Shown here one piece after another: positions 55,103 to 64,000 of a stretch of DNA of 64,000 nt. Both the position numbers and the translations under genes were made by a program. Position 1 is the stretch's first letter; every line of letters starts with the position of its first letter. The stretch is from Methylotuvimicrobium buryatense 5G (GTDB taxonomy: Bacteria; Pseudomonadota; Gammaproteobacteria; Methylococcales; Methylomonadaceae). The stretch is taken from positions 3,480,904 to 3,544,903 of the forward strand of contig NZ_KB455575.1 of NCBI RefSeq assembly GCF_000341735.1. Reading direction: 5' to 3'. A model generated the notes under the pieces. It saw only the letters and a list, made by a program, of their open reading frames with translations. It searched no databases and was not told the origin of the DNA.

Positions 55103-55666
55103 ATGATAAAAAAACATTACAAATATATCGCACCCTTATTCATTTCAATTCTGACAGCCGGTTGCGCCGGCACTTCGGATAGCGGGCAGAGTGTCATTGG
55201 TAAGGTCGACAGCGGTCTGGCGACGATTGGTCAGACTGCGCAAACGGGAAGGCAAACGATCGAGGCCGGAACAGCGATCGCCAGTAGCGTGCCCGCTACA
55301 CAAACCGCTTTAACCGAAGCGCTAGTCGGTCAATTGGGCGTTACCCAGCAGCAAGCACTGGGTGGGGCCGGCGCAATATTTCAAGCCGCCAAAACGAATA
55401 TGACGCAACAAGCATTCGCCGGCTTGTCGCAATCCGTTCCTGGTATGTCGGAAATGCTCGCTGCAGCGCCGCAGGTCGGTGGAGCTGCAATGCTGGGAGG
55501 TGCCGGTGGAACTATCGGTACCATGCAGTCGCTTTATTCGTCGTTCAGGCAACTGAATTTATCGCCGGGTATGGTTAATCAGTTTGTTCCCGTGGTTGTC
55601 GACTACGTCAGCACCACAAGCGGGCAAGCGACTTCGAATCTGCTACGTTCGGCTTTGATTCCTTAG
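55103..55666 (+). CDS. DUF2780-like lipoprotein
   Basis: A 187-residue lipoprotein with lipobox LTAGC (Cys21). The body (TEALVGQLGVTQQQALGGAG ... FAGLSQSVPGMSEML) matches the DUF2780 (VcgC/VcgE) pattern. It is glycine/alanine-rich with a low-complexity segment before the domain. Likely outer-membrane anchored; function unknown. Single gene. Confidence 0.8.
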   Translation: MIKKHYKYIAPLFISILTAGCAGTSDSGQSVIGKVDSGLATIGQTAQTGRQTIEAGTAIASSVPATQTALTEALVGQLGVTQQQALGGAGAIFQAAKTNMTQQAFAGLSQSVPGMSEMLAAAPQVGGAAMLGGAGGTIGTMQSLYSSFRQLNLSPGMVNQFVPVVVDYVSTTSGQATSNLLRSALIP

Positions 55667-55719
55667 GCGGATAAACCCAAAAAACGTTTAGGACGTAATT
55701 GCAACCCCGTCCTGTCAAT

Positions 55720-55998
55720 GCAGCAATTCCCAGTTTGAGCAGTTTCGCCGATTTTAGGGTGTGGGGTATGCCTGTCGAGGAACGCCGTAAACCCATCCAT
55801 GGGTGCTTGGCGGCAGCTCGAACGCCAAGGATGGCGTGTAGTAGGGCAATGCAGGGCAGAAAAATGCTCCTGCATTTTCTGCATTCATTACATCCATGTA
55901 ACTCAGCAATTGCCGAGGAGCAAAAATCTGCCCTGCTGCCGACATCCTCGCCAAGCATACCCCACACCCTTTTTGATCTCCAAATTGGGAATTGCTGC
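55720..55998. repeat. MITE-like palindromic element, family E
   Basis: Outer inverted arms (GCAGCAATTCCCAGTTTG / CAAATTGGGAATTGCTGC) and an inner perfect 16-bp pair (AGGGTGTGGGGTATGC / GCATACCCCACACCCT) enclose a nested palindrome. It fills the 357-bp gap before the Bfd-like gene. Relics lie near 46913 and 57787. Confidence 0.75.
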
Positions 55999-56023
55999 TG
56001 TCAATGCCTCTGAAAAGCGGTTC

Positions 56024-56233
56024 TCAAACGAGCGGTTCTTTAAAGCTTACTGTGTTTAACAAAGCCATCAGTGTAGATTCGCAAGAACCGCAACCAGAGC
56101 AAGCGCCGGTAATTCTCGACAGCCTTTCAGGGTCCGTAATGCCTTCATCGATGAGCCGGCGAATTTGCCGGTCGGTTGTGCCGCTACAGGCGCAGAGTAC
56201 GTCATTATTGTTGTCGGGTCTTACTTGATTCAT
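56024..56233 (-). CDS. bfd: Bfd-like (2Fe-2S) bacterioferritin-associated ferredoxin
   Basis: A 69-residue protein. Cys14, Cys16, Cys45 and Cys48 (VLCACSGTTD and GACSGCGSC) match Bfd spacing for one 2Fe-2S cluster. Bfd reduces and releases iron from bacterioferritin. No bfr is in the window, so a general BFD-like ferredoxin is the alternative. Single gene beside a symporter on the same strand. Confidence 0.85.
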   Translation of the reverse strand: MNQVRPDNNNDVLCACSGTTDRQIRRLIDEGITDPERLSRITGACSGCGSCESTLMALLNTVSFKEPLV

Positions 56234-56299
56234 GAATGTTGTGTCGCGTTTATCAATTTGGGTTTTGCCTATGATTTCCGAATCGAGACGATATCGAAA

Positions 56300-57688
56300 T
56301 CATAAACGGGAAATTTTATGACGTTTCAGTTCAAAAAGCGCAATCGCCGAATAAACCGCAATTGCACCGCCGAGTGCGATGAGATAAGGTGTTTTCAAAT
56401 CGAATGCATAGTGTCCGGCAGTCCAAATGACGGTTCCGGCTAAAAGTGACCCGGCAGCGCTGTAAGCACCGCCGAAGCGCGTGAATAAGCCGAACACGAC
56501 TACGGTTACGATCCCAGCGCTGCCGAATGCCGAAGCTTGCTCGACTAGGCTGTGAACGCGGTCGGTTTGCAAGGCAAGCCAGTAAGCGACCATGCCGCCG
56601 ACTAGTACAGTCAGTCTTGCAATCCGAACTTTTCGGCTTTCGTCGATCGTACCAAGCAACGGCACGATTAGGTTATGCGACAGGAGCGCCGAGGCAGCCA
56701 TGAGTGCGCTATCGACGGTGGACAAAATCGCCGAAATCAACGCACCGGCAAAAATGACATATAAAAACGTTGGTAAATAATTCTGCGCCAATTGCGGCAA
56801 GATTTGTTCGGGCTGTGCCAGGCCGGGTAACAAGCGATAACCGAGTAAGCCGATCAAGACCGGGATCAAGCCGACCGAAAGATACAATAGACCGCCGGCC
56901 AAACAAGCTTGACGTGCGATTTGCGGCGAACGGCAAGCCAGTACCCGAGATACCAGTTCTTGTGCGATTACCGATCCGCCGATTGGAATCATCCAGTGTT
57001 CCATAATATCCAGCCAGTTTTCATTCTCGGCGGTTTTGAATAAAACCAAACGCTCCGGTTCTATCGAGTCAATCGAAGGCTGCCAGCCTCCTCCGGCGGT
57101 CAACACAATCGCCAATAAAATCGAAAGACCTATGATCAGAGCGACACCTTGCACCGCATCAGTGATGACATCAGCCATCAAACCGCCGTACATCGTATAG
57201 ACAATCACGACCAGCGCCGCGCAGGCGATCGTCAGCTCGACTTCGAAGCCGGACGTAGCCGATAACACCTGTCCGAATGCCCGAATTTGAGCGGCGGCCC
57301 ACATGATCGTACCGGGCACCATCATCAATACCGCAAGTTTTTCAACCCGCGGCGAATAGCGTTGCCTAAACAAATCAGCCAAGGTGGTCAATTGCCGGCG
57401 CCACAATGGAATCGAAAACACTAAGCCCATCAAAACCAGACAGAGCGAATAACCGAAAGGATCGAGCGTCGCGCCGGACAGGCCTTCCTCATAAACAGCA
57501 CCAGCCGCGCCGATACAGGTTTCGGCGCCGAACCAAGTCGCGAACACGCTCAGTGTCGCAAGACCTACGCCGAGACTGCGTCCGGCCAATAAATAATCGT
57601 CTTCCGTATTGATTTTTTTCGAAACGAAAACGCCGATTAAAAGCTGTGCCGATATATAAACCAGAATGCCGGTTAGGACTGTGTTCAT
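56300..57688 (-). CDS. Sodium:solute symporter family protein (SSS)
   Basis: A 462-residue membrane protein with about 13 spans. The start is set at ATG 57688 (MNTVLTGILVYISAQ), removing a 26-residue non-hydrophobic extension. Family marks: DDYLLAGRSLGVG, SVFATWFGAETCIGAAG and ILSTVDSALMAASALLSHN. It takes up organic solutes with Na+, consistent with a halophilic or alkaliphilic host. Substrate not deducible; no metabolic gene is linked. Confidence 0.85.
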   Translation of the reverse strand: MNTVLTGILVYISAQLLIGVFVSKKINTEDDYLLAGRSLGVGLATLSVFATWFGAETCIGAAGAVYEEGLSGATLDPFGYSLCLVLMGLVFSIPLWRRQLTTLADLFRQRYSPRVEKLAVLMMVPGTIMWAAAQIRAFGQVLSATSGFEVELTIACAALVVIVYTMYGGLMADVITDAVQGVALIIGLSILLAIVLTAGGGWQPSIDSIEPERLVLFKTAENENWLDIMEHWMIPIGGSVIAQELVSRVLACRSPQIARQACLAGGLLYLSVGLIPVLIGLLGYRLLPGLAQPEQILPQLAQNYLPTFLYVIFAGALISAILSTVDSALMAASALLSHNLIVPLLGTIDESRKVRIARLTVLVGGMVAYWLALQTDRVHSLVEQASAFGSAGIVTVVVFGLFTRFGGAYSAAGSLLAGTVIWTAGHYAFDLKTPYLIALGGAIAVYSAIALFELKRHKISRL

Positions 57689-58095
57689 GTTCGCAAAGAG
57701 GTAACGGTAGTGCCGAAAAAAAACCAAGTGAAAAATCTGCGGGATATTATACCTTTCGCATTTCAAATTTCGGCGATGCTTAAGGAGGCAGCAATTCGAA
57801 GTTTGAGAGTAAAAAGGCTGTGGAGCATGTTTGGCTAGGATATCGGCGGTACGCCATCCTTTGCGTTCGAGCCGACTTAAAGCCTAGGGGCGTATTTACC
57901 CAGCACCTAATTTTATATGTAATCAATCATGGGCTATGGCATTTAGGTGTTGAGTTTACGGTGTCCTGACAGCATCCGCTCCATTCCGAACTCTTTATTC
58001 GGGTTGGTACCCATAAGCGCCGACTTAGTGCCTATTCTATGGTGCGTTTATGGTTATCGGTATGGGTTGTCGATATCCATGTTGCATGGATGCTA
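57689..58095. other. Gap upstream of symporter with repeat relics
   Basis: It contains a family C terminal relic (about 57745-57790, ATACCTTTCGCATTTCAAAT) and a family E relic (about 57787-57870). The symporter promoter must lie near these relics. No gene seen. Confidence 0.55.
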
Positions 58096-58327
58096 AGGAA
58101 CGAGCATGAAATAACTTAGACAACTGTTGGAAGGGGGGCGGTGGCTCGATTGACAGGTGTTGGCGGCAGGGCAGATTTTTGCACCTGCAAAATCTGCATT
58201 CATGCCATCCATGGCAATCAGATTCCGCCGTCAGGCCTACATGCACGTATTCACGGCGTCCTGTCAAGCGAGTTACCGAACCGCCACAAAGTCTACTACT
58301 TGTAAAAGTTATTTTGTGCATATTACT
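58096..58327. repeat. MITE-like palindromic element, family A
   Basis: A full copy with both terminal repeats (AGGAACGAGCATGAAATAAC ... AAGTTATTTTGTGCATATTA) and the core, including the nested AATCTGCATTCATGCCATCC inversion seen in the copy at 22518. Followed to 58518 by a family D half-terminus (near 58450) and no gene. Confidence 0.72.
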
Positions 58328-58518
58328 AAGTTACACATTGCCATCCGTGGCCCTGGATTCCGCCAATCCCTGGCGGAATGACGCGTTCCTTTCTTTAAGT
58401 TGGCGTTTATGGGGGGGTACCTGGCCTTCATGAGCCTTAGGATAATAGCTCCAGGACGTTATTTATCCGAAATTCTAAGCCGCCAACGCAGGGCTTTGAA
58501 ACGCATCGATTGATTTCG

Positions 58519-59133
58519 CTAACTTCCCATATCTTGAAGTACTTGTTGAAGCGATGCGGACAAGTCGCGGCTCATTCGATTCAGGCATTCATTGAGTGCT
58601 GCCACGATGGTCGAATAATCATCGGTCGATCCCGGAGTACGATAAGTTATTTGACGGTTTTGTATGACATCTTGACCGCGACTGATGAACCATTGCGCCG
58701 TTAAACCGGCTTGTCCATGCCGATCGACATGAAACTCCAAAATAGTCAATGAGACGCGTAGCTTAGCCTGTCTGGCTAAGTTTGAAGATCTAGCATCTAC
58801 GACCTCGGCAGGGACGAGCATTGAAAGATTTTGCGTCAGTACGCGGCTTATATTGGTATCGAGCGATTCGGCCCAACGGTTGAATTCGTTCAAACGATAG
58901 GTATTTCCACCGGTTCCGACGACAATTTGCGGCCTATCGATATAACGAGGAATGCGCACCCGACCAAGTGCGATAACAGGCTTTGCTCTCGTTTCGATAG
59001 CACTGCTTTCTTTTTCATTGATCGGTTCGAGTAGATAAAATTGAGAAGGCGGAGTTGTCCCGCCCATGCATCCCGTTAAGGATAAGAATAAACAGGTCAA
59101 GACGGGCAAACAAAAAGGCCGGATTGCATTCAT
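58519..59133 (-). CDS. ABC-type transport auxiliary lipoprotein (PqiC/LbpA-like)
   Basis: A 204-residue lipoprotein with lipobox LTGCMGG. The segment IALGRVRIPRYIDRPQIVVG and RWAESLDTNISRVLTQNL identify the PqiC/YmbA-type auxiliary family. It probably connects the MCE protein encoded upstream with the outer membrane. Last gene of a four-gene minus-strand operon, 13 bp after the MCE gene. Confidence 0.87.
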   Translation of the reverse strand: MNAIRPFCLPVLTCLFLSLTGCMGGTTPPSQFYLLEPINEKESSAIETRAKPVIALGRVRIPRYIDRPQIVVGTGGNTYRLNEFNRWAESLDTNISRVLTQNLSMLVPAEVVDARSSNLARQAKLRVSLTILEFHVDRHGQAGLTAQWFISRGQDVIQNRQITYRTPGSTDDYSTIVAALNECLNRMSRDLSASLQQVLQDMGS

Positions 59134-59146
59134 AATTCAACATTCT

Positions 59147-60148
59147 CTAGTTATGTTTGCCGGAAATTAACGATTCCGGATGCCGTTCCAAATAATCGGC
59201 CAGTATTTTGATCGATCGCGATGCATCGTTAACCGACTCGAGCGTTTCGATTAAAGCCGATTCCGGGCCAAAGGTATCGCCGACCATGGATACCGAGTCC
59301 TGTGCCTTATTCAAGGCTGCGGTCGCGGCAGTCAAGGCGTTGTTAGCGGAAGCCAAAATAGGTTTGATATCCTGAACCATCGACCTGGAATCTTGGACCA
59401 ATAAATTCGTATTATCGATAGCCGTATGCGTAGATTTGAGCATCGGCTCAAGGTTGCGATTGAGCGTACCGACCGCCTTTTCCATTCCCTCCATAGCATG
59501 AGCGAGAGAAACTTGGGATTGCTTGAGTTCATCGGATGCCAGCAGGTCTTTCATTTCTCTTAAATTGTCGGCAAAGTCGGTGACGATTTGTTCCAGCGGC
59601 AATGCGCGTAATTGATTGAGGAATTCTTCCGCCGAATGCAGGATTTCGTCGCTGGTTGTTAGGATGCCCGGAAACTCCGGAATCCCTTTATATTCCAGCT
59701 TAGCAAACACGGGAGGCTTATTAGTGTGCTTATCTACATCGACATAAAGAAGGCCGGTCAATAAGCTTTGTGTTTCCAGACGAGCGCGAAATCCGGCCTT
59801 AACCAATCTGTCCCGAAGGGCCAGGCGTTCTTCGTCTGTAATGGCTCTACCACTCGAGCCTATCACCCTACTGCGATCGATCGCCACCACGACGGGTTTA
59901 TAAATCTTGATCGAGGTTTTATCGAATTGTAATGCGATATCGGTAACTTCGCCGATCTGCACGCCCTGCATTTTCACCGGGGCTCCAATATTTAAGCCAT
60001 TGAGCGAAGAGTCGAAGAACACCACGAAGTAAACTTTGTCCGATTTAAAAAACTGGCCGCCGCCAAACATAAACAAGGCTACGATAACCAGTGCGACCGC
60101 TCCGACCGTAAAACTACCTATCGCCAATGGGTTTATCGGTTTACTCAT
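59147..60148 (-). CDS. MlaD/MCE family lipid-transport protein
   Basis: A 333-residue protein: N-terminal membrane anchor (about residues 11-31), one MCE domain (VYFVVFFDSSLNGLNIGAPV ... VQIGEVTDIAL) and a long helical C-terminal region (about 180-320). MCE hexamers form a periplasmic channel for phospholipids or other hydrophobic molecules. The long helical tail is more like LetB/PqiB-side or Mce types than the short E. coli MlaD. Confidence 0.9.
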   Translation of the reverse strand: MSKPINPLAIGSFTVGAVALVIVALFMFGGGQFFKSDKVYFVVFFDSSLNGLNIGAPVKMQGVQIGEVTDIALQFDKTSIKIYKPVVVAIDRSRVIGSSGRAITDEERLALRDRLVKAGFRARLETQSLLTGLLYVDVDKHTNKPPVFAKLEYKGIPEFPGILTTSDEILHSAEEFLNQLRALPLEQIVTDFADNLREMKDLLASDELKQSQVSLAHAMEGMEKAVGTLNRNLEPMLKSTHTAIDNTNLLVQDSRSMVQDIKPILASANNALTAATAALNKAQDSVSMVGDTFGPESALIETLESVNDASRSIKILADYLERHPESLISGKHN

Positions 60149-60166
60149 AAGACTGCTAGCTCCTTA

Positions 60167-60934
60167 TTAACGCGTTGTCTCGACATTGCCCTCGCCTCGA
60201 GTCAAGAATTGAATGATTTTGGAATCTTTGGATTCGTCCAGCAAGCGTTTGGGTGAACCGGTTGCCAGCATGGTTTTGGTTTCGGGGTCGAGAAACACCG
60301 CGTTCGTGCCAATGGCAAAGATACTGGCCAGTTCGTGCGTAACAACGACAATCGTCGTGCCTAATGCATCGCTTAAATTAATGATCAGATCGTCCAAAAG
60401 CCTTGCGCTGACAGGGTCGAGCCCGGCCGATGGCTCATCGAAAAACAGTATTTCCGGGTCGAGTGCCATCGCTCTGGCCAGTCCTGCCCGTTTTTGCATG
60501 CCGCCGCTGATTTCAGAAGGATAATAGTCTTCGAAACCTGCAAGGCCTACCAAGGCGAGTTTGTAAGAAACGATATCGGCGATTTCCGTGCGGCTGAAAT
60601 CGGTAAATTCGCCGAGCGGCAAGGCAATATTTTCGGCCAAAGTAAGCGAGCTGAATAAGGCGCCGCTTTGATACAGCACGCCTATGCGCCGCAAGATTCG
60701 AATGCGTTCCGCATCGCTTGCGCGCCAAAAATTTTGCCGATCGTAAATGATATCGCCCTGTGCCGGTCGCAGAAGGCCGATTAAGTGTTTGAGCAGCGTG
60801 CTTTTGCCGCAACCGCTGCCGCCCATAATTACGAAAACATCGCCGCGGTTAATCGTGAAATTCAAATCGCGCTGAATTACGAAATCGCCGTAAGCCATCG
60901 TCAAATCCTTTACCGTGATATGAGGCGTGTTCAT
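60167..60934 (-). CDS. ABC transporter ATP-binding protein (MlaF-like)
   Basis: A 255-residue ATPase. Walker A GGSGCGKSTLLKH, signature ISGGMQKRAGLARA, Walker B EILFFDEPSAGLDP and the H-loop VTHELAS are all intact. The ISGGMQKR signature is typical of MCE-system ATPases. It powers the permease encoded 19 bp upstream. Confidence 0.93.
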   Translation of the reverse strand: MNTPHITVKDLTMAYGDFVIQRDLNFTINRGDVFVIMGGSGCGKSTLLKHLIGLLRPAQGDIIYDRQNFWRASDAERIRILRRIGVLYQSGALFSSLTLAENIALPLGEFTDFSRTEIADIVSYKLALVGLAGFEDYYPSEISGGMQKRAGLARAMALDPEILFFDEPSAGLDPVSARLLDDLIINLSDALGTTIVVVTHELASIFAIGTNAVFLDPETKTMLATGSPKRLLDESKDSKIIQFLTRGEGNVETTR

Positions 60935-60953
60935 GATGACTTCCGAGATGTTT

Positions 60954-62132
60954 TCAAATGCCCAGCCGATTGCAGATCAAGGTGATGATCGAGTCGGCCA
61001 CGACGATATAGACGATGCTGTTGACGACCGCGGCCGTCGCGGCATCGCCGACCGCCGAGGCGCTGCGTCCGCATTGCATGCCTCGCATGCAGCCGGCCGT
61101 GCCGATCAGTACAGCAAATACCAAACTTTTGAATAAACCTATGCTAAAGTCGGTGAGATCGACGGCCTTGCTGAGTTGATTAAAATATTGGGTCAAGGAT
61201 ACATCGAAGGCGTTGGTAGTGACGATGGCTCCGCCGAGTATGCCCATAAAGTCGGCATAGATACACAACAGCGGCAACATTAAGATTAACGCCAACATTC
61301 TCGGCAACACTAGAAACTCCATCGGCGATATGCCCATGGTCTTGAGCGCGTCTATTTCGCTGTTGACATTCATCGTACCCAACTGCGCGGCATAGGCTGC
61401 TCCCGTGCGGCCGGACATAATGACCGCCGTCATTAACGCGCCCATTTCGCGTACCGTTCCCAAGCCAACCAGATCGGCAATGAAAATTTGCGCGCCGAAC
61501 ATCGCCAGTTGCACCGCGCCGACGAAAGCCAGAATCAGGCCGACCAATAAACTGATCAGCGTAACGATCGCCAAGGCTCCGGGGCCCGCCTCTTGTATGC
61601 ACAAAAATAAATCGACGGCACGAAACCGTGCTTTGCCTCGCATTAGCGAAATCCCGGCCTGCACCGTTTCGCCGATAAATATAACGAGCCCTTTGGCGTC
61701 GGCCAGTCCGCTTAAAACCATCTTGCCAATTTTAGCCAAGGCCGGTGTTTGTTGTGCCGAACGGCGATCGCCGGCTCGTTCCGGAACGGCTCGAGCCAGA
61801 TTGAGTAGGCCTTGAACGCCATCCGGCAGGCCCGATAAATCGGGTTGGATGCGCTTGGTTTGGCAATAGTCCACGATTTCGAGCAGATACGTCGGCAAGC
61901 GGCTGTCCCAAAGGTCGAGATCGCCGGCTTGCAGCGTTAATCGCGCAAAGGGTGTGGCGGTTGCAAGTTGTGCCAATACTTGTTCGACAGGTTTTATATT
62001 AGCGCCTTGAGTCCAGTTGCCGGCCAAGTGAATTGACCAGGTATCCGCATCGATTTGCTCAAGCTTGATATCGCCCGAGATATTTTTTATATCCGGCATG
62101 CCGGTAGTCGCTTTCATCAAAAATTTATCCAC
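60954..62132 (-). CDS. MlaE-family permease with N-terminal STAS-like domain
   Basis: A 392-residue inner-membrane permease. Residues about 15-115 form a STAS-like domain (fused here, a separate MlaB subunit in E. coli). The MlaE domain follows with about five spans and MNVNSEIDALKTMGISPMEF, the conserved cytoplasmic coupling segment. First gene of the permease-ATPase-MCE-lipoprotein operon. The start may be ATG 62132 or an internal ATG (MKATTGM). Confidence 0.9.
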   Translation of the reverse strand: MDKFLMKATTGMPDIKNISGDIKLEQIDADTWSIHLAGNWTQGANIKPVEQVLAQLATATPFARLTLQAGDLDLWDSRLPTYLLEIVDYCQTKRIQPDLSGLPDGVQGLLNLARAVPERAGDRRSAQQTPALAKIGKMVLSGLADAKGLVIFIGETVQAGISLMRGKARFRAVDLFLCIQEAGPGALAIVTLISLLVGLILAFVGAVQLAMFGAQIFIADLVGLGTVREMGALMTAVIMSGRTGAAYAAQLGTMNVNSEIDALKTMGISPMEFLVLPRMLALILMLPLLCIYADFMGILGGAIVTTNAFDVSLTQYFNQLSKAVDLTDFSIGLFKSLVFAVLIGTAGCMRGMQCGRSASAVGDAATAAVVNSIVYIVVADSIITLICNRLGI

Positions 62133-62171
62133 AAATTTTTTGGCCGAAAAAATATAAGGACTTCATGGCAA

Positions 62172-62321
62172 ATATACCCATCGTAGATCAAAATTCGGCA
62201 CCGAGGTGTTCGTCAAAGGACGCCGTGAATACGTCCATGTAGGCTCTATGCTGGCAAAGCCTTTGCCGAACACCCAGGCGCCTCCTTAAGTAATAACGAA
62301 ATTTGAAGTGCGAATGTTATA
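62172..62321. repeat. MITE-like palindromic element, family C
   Basis: Arms ATATACCCATCGTAGATCAA ... ACGAAATTTGAAGTGCGAAT with the shared AGGACGCCGTGAATACGTCC block. It lies directly upstream of the MCE operon and may contain or displace its promoter. A family D half-terminus follows at about 62330. Confidence 0.7.
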
Positions 62322-62384
62322 ACTCCCGGAAGTTATTTATCGCGAAATCCTAAATATTCCTGCCATAGTAAAGCAAATCGGAAT

Positions 62385-62750
62385 GTTACTGTGAAAGTTC
62401 GTAGATATAGACCCTTTATCTAATTTTTCGATATACGGCGCTCGACAGAGCAAATGCCGGTTCCGGAGAGGGTGCGGTTGCTCGACCGACAGGCGTCGGC
62501 GGCAGGGACAGCCGCCGTCGAGCCTACAGGGACGTATTCACGGCGTCCTGTCGGGCGAGTGACCGTACCCTCCCCACCAGAGAACTTTCATTTGCCGGGG
62601 CGATGGCTAGGCCTTCATGAACGTTACTGTGAAAGTTCGCAAATCCGAAGTCCTTATCTAATTTTTCGATATGTAAAAATATGCTGTAATAATGCCCAGC
62701 GCCTCGCACTTTCATTTGCTGGGGCGATTGCCAGGCTTTCATGAACGTTC
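62385..62750. repeat. Family B element plus internally deleted copy in tandem
   Basis: A full family B unit (62385-62624, GTTACTGTGAAAGTTCGTAG ... GGCCTTCATGAACG) is followed directly by a short unit (62625-62750) that keeps both ends but lacks the central palindrome. Together with the family C copy this accounts for the 705-bp gap 62133-62837. Confidence 0.72.
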
Positions 62751-62837
62751 GGAGCGGGTTGAATAACCCGCTCCGCGAGAAAGGCGGCTAAGTTATAGGT
62801 TTTTACGAAATTGCGCAAAACCCGAGCATGAAGAAGA

Positions 62838-63248
62838 TCAATGCTTGCCTGGCTCCAGCTTCACGCCGCGCCGTTCGTGCGTCACATAAGCCTGAATGGC
62901 GGTCATTTTCGGGTCGTCGGCGTCGAGCGGTTGGCCTTCCAGCGGATTTTTCAGACACCAATTGATCATTTCCCACATCGGCACGACTTTACCTAGCTGT
63001 TTTTGAAATTTCGGATAAGTTTCAGGATGCGTGTTCGCGGCATTCGGATGGCACTGTGCGCAGGCGACGCCGTTGGTACCTAATTCAGGACTGGTCCATA
63101 GGCCTCGGCCTTGTTGGACGACGCCCATGAATTGTTGTTGCCAGCGTTCCAGATCGGCATCGGTAAATTCATCGGCGGAAGCAATGGGCATTGCGAATGT
63201 CAGCGCCAACGGCAGCAACAGGATAGCTTTAATGGGTTTGAGTTTCAT
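62838..63248 (-). CDS. Monohaem c-type cytochrome, periplasmic
   Basis: A 136-residue protein with a signal peptide (to about residue 25, ASADEF) and one haem site CAQCH (Cys63, Cys66, His67). The region QQFMGVVQQGRGLWTSPELG before it and the MWEMINWCLKNPLEG stretch after it resemble SoxX/TsdA-like small cytochromes, with a candidate Met axial ligand. It lies downstream of the metallophosphoesterase on the same strand (21-bp gap), so the two are likely co-transcribed. Redox partner unknown. Confidence 0.85.
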   Translation of the reverse strand: MKLKPIKAILLLPLALTFAMPIASADEFTDADLERWQQQFMGVVQQGRGLWTSPELGTNGVACAQCHPNAANTHPETYPKFQKQLGKVVPMWEMINWCLKNPLEGQPLDADDPKMTAIQAYVTHERRGVKLEPGKH

Positions 63249-63269
63249 GCGGTTCTCCCTGTAGGAATC

Positions 63270-64000
63270 CTAGAAATGCGTTTGCGGCGGAATGCGTGCG
63301 TCTTCGCTTTGATAAGCGCTGTCTTCCGGTTGTTTGGTTTTAGTATTGTAGATCACCGAACGCGCGGTGTTGTTATACAGCGTGTAATGCAGATCGACAT
63401 TGCCGTTACTGGTATTGATAAACTGCCAACCGGTTGCGTCGCGCTCGAAAAAAGGATCGGCACGGTTCATCGGGACGGTTAATTTCGGTAGATATTGCTC
63501 GGCTTGAGCGTAAGACTGCGGATAGGGCCACGGCCATGCGGTGGCCATGACCGAGTTGAAGCTGATGTTGCCGATTTGGTTGTATTGGATTTGATGTACA
63601 TGGCCATATATAACCGATACCTTATCGAAGGGCTTGAGTAAGGCTTGGATTTCTTCGGCGTCTTCGGTCCAGAAATTCCAGCCTTTGAAGATTTTTTGCA
63701 GCGGCGAATGCGATAACACGACGATCGGTGTAGTTTTGGCGACTTTGGATAAATCGGATTTGAGCCAGTTTCTTTGTTCCTCGCCGACCATGAACGGCGA
63801 TCCGTTCGGATTGTCGAGTCCGGCCATTTCCAGCATACGCTGTTCGTTGCTCGGCCAGCGGTTGAAAGTCCAGTCGTCGTAAGTTCGGATGCTATTCAAT
63901 ACGATGAAATGCACGCCCTTATGATTGAAGCTGTAATATTGCGCGCCGAACAGTTGCTCCCAATAGTCGCCGAGGTCGAGATAATAGTCGTGCTCGCCCA
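63270..64000 (-). CDS. Calcineurin-like metallophosphoesterase, C-terminal part (cut by window edge)
   Basis: The frame is open to the right edge; about 243 C-terminal residues are present. GEHDYY near the edge, VVLSHSPLQK and VSVIYGHVHQIQYN are metallophosphoesterase metal-site motifs (GNHD-type, SH, GHxH). The GVHFIVLNSIRTYDDW segment is typical. Probable substrates are phosphoesters; an exported protein is possible because it is paired with a periplasmic cytochrome, but its N-terminus is outside the window. Confidence 0.82.
   Translation of the reverse strand, partial: GEHDYYLDLGDYWEQLFGAQYYSFNHKGVHFIVLNSIRTYDDWTFNRWPSNEQRMLEMAGLDNPNGSPFMVGEEQRNWLKSDLSKVAKTTPIVVLSHSPLQKIFKGWNFWTEDAEEIQALLKPFDKVSVIYGHVHQIQYNQIGNISFNSVMATAWPWPYPQSYAQAEQYLPKLTVPMNRADPFFERDATGWQFINTSNGNVDLHYTLYNNTARSVIYNTKTKQPEDSAYQSEDARIPPQTHF

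Overview
The window looks like chromosome of a gammaproteobacterial (type I) methanotroph, most likely Methylotuvimicrobium or a close relative. Two things point there. First, a ribulose monophosphate (RuMP) formaldehyde-fixation cluster (hps, phi, transketolase, transaldolase, class II aldolase). Second, an ectoine-degradation operon in the doeB-doeD-doeA-doeC order known from halotolerant methanotrophs. Conserved gammaproteobacterial blocks (rho-trxA next to rhlB; yrfG next to nudE; mutY-yggX) agree. The species is inferred, not shown.

Layout. 1-3.3 kb: 3' part of a condensin-like operon (SMC head, KITE-like, kleisin-like, TOPRIM protein; Mks/Wadjet type). 3.9-9.3 kb, minus strand: doeBDAC. 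9.6-15.3 kb: a Fur-box region, a small unknown gene, then a six-gene TonB2-type energy-transduction operon (DUF3450, TtpC-like, ExbB, ExbD, TonB, TPR). 15.5-31.9 kb: housekeeping and redox genes (AP2-like protein, peroxiredoxin, AsmA, rubredoxin, mutY, yggX, NAD(P)H oxidoreductase, rho, trxA, rhlB, yrfG, nudE) and dihydroxyacetone kinase genes dhaL/dhaK with a HAD phosphatase.

32.1-49.8 kb is the centre of interest. A 5,189-bp unit carrying hps-phi-tkt plus a gene for a 20-residue-repeat protein is present twice in tandem, followed by a third hps-phi-tkt cassette. The copies look identical at nucleotide level. The repeat protein has 19 copies of a T-G-V-x-[KR]-Y-[LIVM] motif at about 20-residue spacing. 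Right after the third cassette is a different gene whose product has a signal peptide, two periplasmic repeats, one membrane span and four of the same motifs on the predicted cytoplasmic side. Transaldolase and aldolase follow. My inference is a multivalent scaffold plus membrane anchor that gathers RuMP enzymes near the membrane where formaldehyde is made. This is untested.

49.9-64 kb: a CoA-disulfide-reductase-like enzyme with a rhodanese domain, a P1B-type ATPase with altered catalytic motifs, a cupin, a lipoprotein, a Bfd-like ferredoxin, a sodium/solute symporter, a four-gene MCE/Mla-type lipid transport operon, a monohaem cytochrome and a metallophosphoesterase cut by the window edge. 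Most longer intergenic gaps are filled by related MITE-like palindromic repeats, including a 227-bp unit repeated three times in tandem. I saw no tRNA, rRNA, CRISPR array, transposase or phage gene.
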